Positions 63,818 through 64,000 of a stretch of DNA of 64,000 nt are shown in pieces (the first letter of the stretch is position 1; every line of letters starts with the position of its first letter). Position numbers and translations under genes: made by a program. The notes under the pieces were generated by a model. It saw only the letters and a program-made list of their open reading frames with translations, was not told the origin of the DNA and did no database searches. The stretch is from NCBI RefSeq assembly GCF_003664995.1, contig NZ_JFHL01000001.1:1-64000 (forward strand). Reading direction: 5' to 3'. The stretch is from Mesotoga sp. BH458_6_3_2_1. Its GTDB lineage: Bacteria; Thermotogota; Thermotogae; Petrotogales; Kosmotogaceae.

Positions 63818-64000
63818 TTTCGGTCTCACTACCCGTCACCTCCAGGAAGAGTTCTTCAAGGCTTCCCTTTCCTCTGAGCTTCCTAAGCTCTTCAACGGCG
63901 CCTACAAACTCAAGCTTTCCTTTGTTTATTATCGCGATCCTGTCGCAAATTCTCTCTGCCACTTCCATGACATGAGTGGAGAAGAATACTGTATTACCTG
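63786..64000 (-). CDS. ABC transporter ATPase, C-terminal part (continues past the window)
   Basis: Only the last 71 codons are in the window. [31 protein letters not shown] contains the H-loop His and the strand typical of exporter ATPases (ABC-2 partners, CcmA-like), followed by [20 protein letters not shown]. The Walker motifs would lie beyond position 64000. The stop overlaps the start of the ABC-2 permease gene, so the two proteins form one exporter. Confidence 0.88.
   Translation of the reverse strand, partial: GNTVFFSTHVMEVAERICDRIAIINKGKLEFVGAVEELRKLRGKGSLEELFLEVTGSETENGDFSYLDAD

Overview
The window looks like chromosome of a mesophilic member of the Thermotogota, most likely Mesotoga or a close relative. 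The basis is indirect: moderate GC, three binding-protein sugar ABC operons, an SIS-type NagB-II-like deaminase, a homoserine dehydrogenase-aspartokinase fused in Thermotoga order, a beta-CASP hydrolase, and very repeat-rich spacers. No rRNA or marker gene is present to settle it.

Layout. 1-1171: the 3' end of a group II intron (domain V) and degenerate repeats. 1172-6950: secreted or surface proteins (nuclease-like lipoprotein, SUMF1-fold protein, alkylsulfatase) separated by repeats. 7445-9426: a decaying minus-strand cluster (Imm5-like protein, DUF1801, frameshifted DUF1905, small hypothetical). 9622-10869: membrane HD-GYP protein. 11654-12082: three-tRNA operon (Leu, fMet, Met) with a clear promoter and terminator. 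12089-14906: beta-CASP hydrolase and GltS-type symporter. 15992-20027: ribose-type ABC operon with LacI regulator. 21775-28935: ROK-regulated operon (phosphoesterase, ABC importer with a frameshifted binding protein, HAD phosphatase, SIS deaminase), probably for an amino sugar or related glycoside. 29086-36395: minus-strand operon of an ABC importer, SorC regulator, PfkB kinase, FGGY kinase and class II aldolase, a complete import/double-phosphorylation/cleavage route for a ketose or polyol. 37454-39553: iron alcohol dehydrogenase, Nudix hydrolase, thioredoxin-like protein. 41290-45334: threonine operon (HSD-AK fusion, ThrC, ThrB) converging on an asparagine synthetase whose glutaminase Cys is Ser. 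47071-49750: an opine-dehydrogenase-like protein paired with an uncharacterised B12-binding protein. 50420-51101: a RAYT transposase between GTAG-type REP hairpins. 51494-57365: an HD-GYP gene cut off by a repeat, a type IV pilin-like protein, an MFS transporter and a MazEF-like toxin-antitoxin pair. 58568-64000: P2-type calcium-pump-like ATPase and an ABC-2 exporter running off the window.

The unusual feature is the spacers. They hold at least four families of dispersed, hairpin-forming repeats: GTAG REPs with their RAYT and internally deleted derivatives; a roughly 310-bp unit beginning in the last codons of the RAYT; hairpins whose stems change in sequence but stay self-complementary; and arrays of short unrelated hairpins separated by GCCAGT/ACTGGCC, several placed directly after stop codons. 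All functional statements come from motifs read by eye; no database search was run.
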